Shown in pieces: positions 61,913 through 64,000 of a DNA stretch of 64,000 nucleotides. The notes under the pieces were generated by a model. The model saw only the letters and a list, made by a program, of their open reading frames with translations. It was not told the DNA's origin and made no database searches. Location: NCBI RefSeq assembly GCF_001426545.1, contig NZ_LMEZ01000006.1, forward strand, positions 47,566-111,565. The letters run 5' to 3'. Position 1 is the stretch's first letter, and each line of letters begins with the position of its first letter. This DNA is from Mycobacterium sp. Root135. Lineage in GTDB: Bacteria; Actinomycetota; Actinomycetes; Mycobacteriales; Mycobacteriaceae. The position numbers and the translations under genes are program-made.

Positions 61913-64000
61913 CCGACGTCGTCCGCCGCAAGCTCGTCGTCGTCGGCAACGGGATGGCCGGCATCAGGGCGGTCGAGGAGATTCTCGCTCGCGCCGGGTC
62001 GGAATCATTCGACATCACCGTCTTCGGTGACGAGCCCTACGGGAACTACAACCGAATCCTGTTGTCCAACGTTCTCGCTGGCAGCGACGACCCCAGCGAG
62101 ATCTACCTCAACGAGGTCGACTGGTACGCCGAGAACGGGATCAGCCTCAGGGCCGGCGTCAGGGTGGTGCGCGTCGACCCCTATGCCCGCATCGTGCACT
62201 CCGACGACGGCGCCGCCACCCGGTACGACAAGCTCATCCTGGCCACCGGCAGCCGGTCGTTCTTCCCGCCGATGGCCGGTTTGTGGGCCGACGACAAGAA
62301 CCTCACCGACGGCGTCTTCGGCTTCCGGACCCTCGACGATTGCGTCGGCATGATCACCGAGGCCGCGCACCGCACCAAGGCGGTCGTGATCGGCGGCGGA
62401 CTGCTCGGCCTCGAGGCCGCCCGCGGACTGCAGAACCGCGGATTGGCCGTCGACGTCGTCCATGCCGGACCCACGTTGATGAATGCCCAACTCGACGACC
62501 CCGCCGGGGTGATCCTGCGCAGTTCCGTCGAAGGCGTCGGAATCCGGGTGCACGTCGACAAGCGCACCACGGAGGTGACCACGTCGGACGACGGCCGGCT
62601 CACCGGCATCGTGTTCGCCGACGGCACGTCGATCGACTGCGACATGCTCGTCGTCGCCACGGGCATCCGGCCGAACGTCGGGCTGGCACAACGCGCCGGA
62701 CTGACCGTCGAACGCGCCATCGTCGTCGACGACCACATGCGCTCGGTCGACGACGACGACGTCTACGTCGTCGGCGAATGCGCCCAGCACCGGGGCCAGG
62801 TCTACGGGCTGGTGGCGCCGCTATGGGAACAGGCCGCCGTCCTCGCCGACCACCTGACAGGCGCCAACACCGTTGCGGCATATCACGGTTCGCGCACCGC
62901 AACGAAGCTCAAGGTCGCCGGGGTCGACGTCGCGTCGATGGGGCTGAAGGGCCCGGAACTGCCCGACGACGAGTTCGTCCAGTTCTCCGAACCACGGCGG
63001 GGGGTGTACAAGACGATCGTCATCCGCGACGGCAAATTGGTCGGCGCCACCCTGGTCGGGGACGTCAGCAAGGTGTCGTTCCTGACCCAAGCCTTCGACA
63101 GCGGACTGCCGCTGCCCGACGAACGCGTCTCGATGCTGTTCGACATCGGCACGCCCGCCGTGGCGGTCGGAGTCTCCGAGCTGTCCGACGACTCGCAGGT
63201 CTGCAATTGCAACGGCGTCTCGAAGGGCGCGCTGGTGGCCTGCGTGCGCGGCGGCGAGAACACCGTCACCGGAGTCATGAAGGCGACCAAGGCGGGCAAG
63301 GGCTGCGGCTCGTGCAAGCAACTCGTCGCCCAGGTGGTGGAGTGGGCGGCCGGCGGTGCGGTCACCGAAGACCCGTCGGCCAGTTGGTACGTCCCCGGCA
63401 TCCCGTACGACAAGCCGACGCTGATGACCATGATCCGAGAACTCCAATTGCATTCCGTGTCATCGGTGTTCGCCGCCTTGGCGCCCGACGGCAGGCATGA
63501 CGCCGGCTCGAAGATGGGGTTGGCCTCACTGCTGGAGACGATGTGGGCCGATGAGTTCGTCGACGAGCGGGACGCCCGCTTCGTCAACGATCGGGTGCAC
63601 GCCAACATCCAGCGCGACGGGACGTTTTCGGTGGTCCCGCAGATGAAGGGCGGGGTCACCGATTCGCACCAGCTGCGCACGATCGCCGACGTCGCCGACA
63701 AGTACGACGTCCCGATGATCAAGCTCACCGGAGGTCAGCGCATCGACCTGCTCGGCATCAAGAAGGAGGATCTGCCCGCGGTGTGGGCGGACCTCGACAT
63801 GCCGTCGGGATTCGCGTACGGCAAGAGCTTTCGCACCGTGAAGACCTGCGTCGGCAGCGACTTCTGCCGCTTCGGCGTCGGCGACTCGACGGCGCTGGGC
63901 ATCGCCATCGAGGAACGCTTCCAAGGGCTGGCGAGCCCGGCCAAGATGAAGCTCGCCGTCACCGGGTGTCCCCGCAACTGCGCGGAGGCACTGTGCAAGG
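61909..64000 (+). CDS. nirB: Assimilatory nitrite reductase [NAD(P)H] large subunit NirB, 3' end outside window
   Basis: 697 codons are visible and the frame is open at the right edge (full NirB is about 840-860 residues). Modules in order: FAD domain (VVVGNGMAGIRAVEE), NAD domain (KAVVIGGGLLGLEAARGL), BFD-like [2Fe-2S] site (VCNCNG ... GCGSCKQ), sulfite/nitrite reductase ferredoxin-like half domain, and siroheme/[4Fe-4S] cysteines (CVGSDFCRFG and TGCPRNCAEALC). Reduces nitrite to ammonium with six electrons. GTG 61909 overlaps the upstream stop. nirD is expected beyond the edge. Confidence 0.93.
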   Translation, partial: MTDVVRRKLVVVGNGMAGIRAVEEILARAGSESFDITVFGDEPYGNYNRILLSNVLAGSDDPSEIYLNEVDWYAENGISLRAGVRVVRVDPYARIVHSDDGAATRYDKLILATGSRSFFPPMAGLWADDKNLTDGVFGFRTLDDCVGMITEAAHRTKAVVIGGGLLGLEAARGLQNRGLAVDVVHAGPTLMNAQLDDPAGVILRSSVEGVGIRVHVDKRTTEVTTSDDGRLTGIVFADGTSIDCDMLVVATGIRPNVGLAQRAGLTVERAIVVDDHMRSVDDDDVYVVGECAQHRGQVYGLVAPLWEQAAVLADHLTGANTVAAYHGSRTATKLKVAGVDVASMGLKGPELPDDEFVQFSEPRRGVYKTIVIRDGKLVGATLVGDVSKVSFLTQAFDSGLPLPDERVSMLFDIGTPAVAVGVSELSDDSQVCNCNGVSKGALVACVRGGENTVTGVMKATKAGKGCGSCKQLVAQVVEWAAGGAVTEDPSASWYVPGIPYDKPTLMTMIRELQLHSVSSVFAALAPDGRHDAGSKMGLASLLETMWADEFVDERDARFVNDRVHANIQRDGTFSVVPQMKGGVTDSHQLRTIADVADKYDVPMIKLTGGQRIDLLGIKKEDLPAVWADLDMPSGFAYGKSFRTVKTCVGSDFCRFGVGDSTALGIAIEERFQGLASPAKMKLAVTGCPRNCAEALCK

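Overview
The window is a GC-rich chromosomal segment of a mycobacterium, most likely a rapidly growing, environmental species (Mycolicibacterium type). It carries the whole Pup-proteasome locus, the mycothiol ligase mshC and MTB12-type secreted proteins. Gene order largely follows, from memory, the M. tuberculosis stretch pepE (Rv2089c) to Rv2141c, but the PE/PPE and toxin genes of that species are absent and other genes sit in their place. GTG and TTG starts and 4-base stop/start overlaps are very common.

Region by region. 1-8.1 kb: end of an HNH (DUF222) gene, M24 peptidase, glyoxalase-fold protein, 5'-3' exonuclease, Gln/Pro-rich DUF4333 membrane protein, helicase helY, and tatC/tatA. 8.1-17 kb: pafC-pafB-pafA, then a WXG100-like protein plus DUF1023 hydrolase, then prcA-prcB-pup-dop. 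17-22.6 kb: a ThrE-like exporter and a two-component system bracketed by two paralogous membrane proteins, with regulator and kinase genes convergent and overlapping. 22.7-31.6 kb: DUF732 protein, the proteasomal ATPase mpa, two secreted MTB12/LppK-like proteins, trmI, a RecB-like nuclease, thioesterase, flavin disulfide oxidoreductase, DUF4126 protein, hisG and hisE. 31.6-42.3 kb: sugar porter, HAD phosphatase plus metH, PAC2 protein, DesA-type desaturase with a DUF1254 lipoprotein, and an SDR. 42.3-52.8 kb: mshC, cysQ, a GyrA-gate/GNAT fusion, the SCO1664/DUF3090/histidine-phosphatase triad, uppP, lppL, DUF5703, pyrD, a PEBP protein and an M20 peptidase.

52.9-54.8 kb: tRNA-Leu(GAG) followed by a 1.8-kb mini-island bounded by a 28-bp repeat of the tRNA 3' end. 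The island holds two overlapping genes, one of them a PD-(D/E)XK-type nuclease gene broken by a single in-frame TAG. 54.8-64 kb: an HSL-type esterase, then a nitrate-assimilation cluster: narK, a giant nitrate reductase fused to a flavodoxin/NADPH reductase, and, divergently, a small unknown gene coupled to nirB, which runs off the right edge.

Functional links: Pup is deamidated by Dop, ligated to substrates by PafA, and unfolded with its substrate by Mpa into the PrcBA core. PafB/PafC are WYL-type DNA-damage regulators encoded with PafA. NarK, the fused NADPH nitrate reductase and NirB would import nitrate and reduce it to ammonium. The most interesting less-described items are the tRNA-Leu mini-island, the SCO1664/DUF3090/phosphatase triad with the GyrA-gate/GNAT fusion beside mycothiol genes, the membrane-paralogue two-component locus, the E. 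coli-type metH with a ribosome-site hairpin, and several operator-like palindromes.
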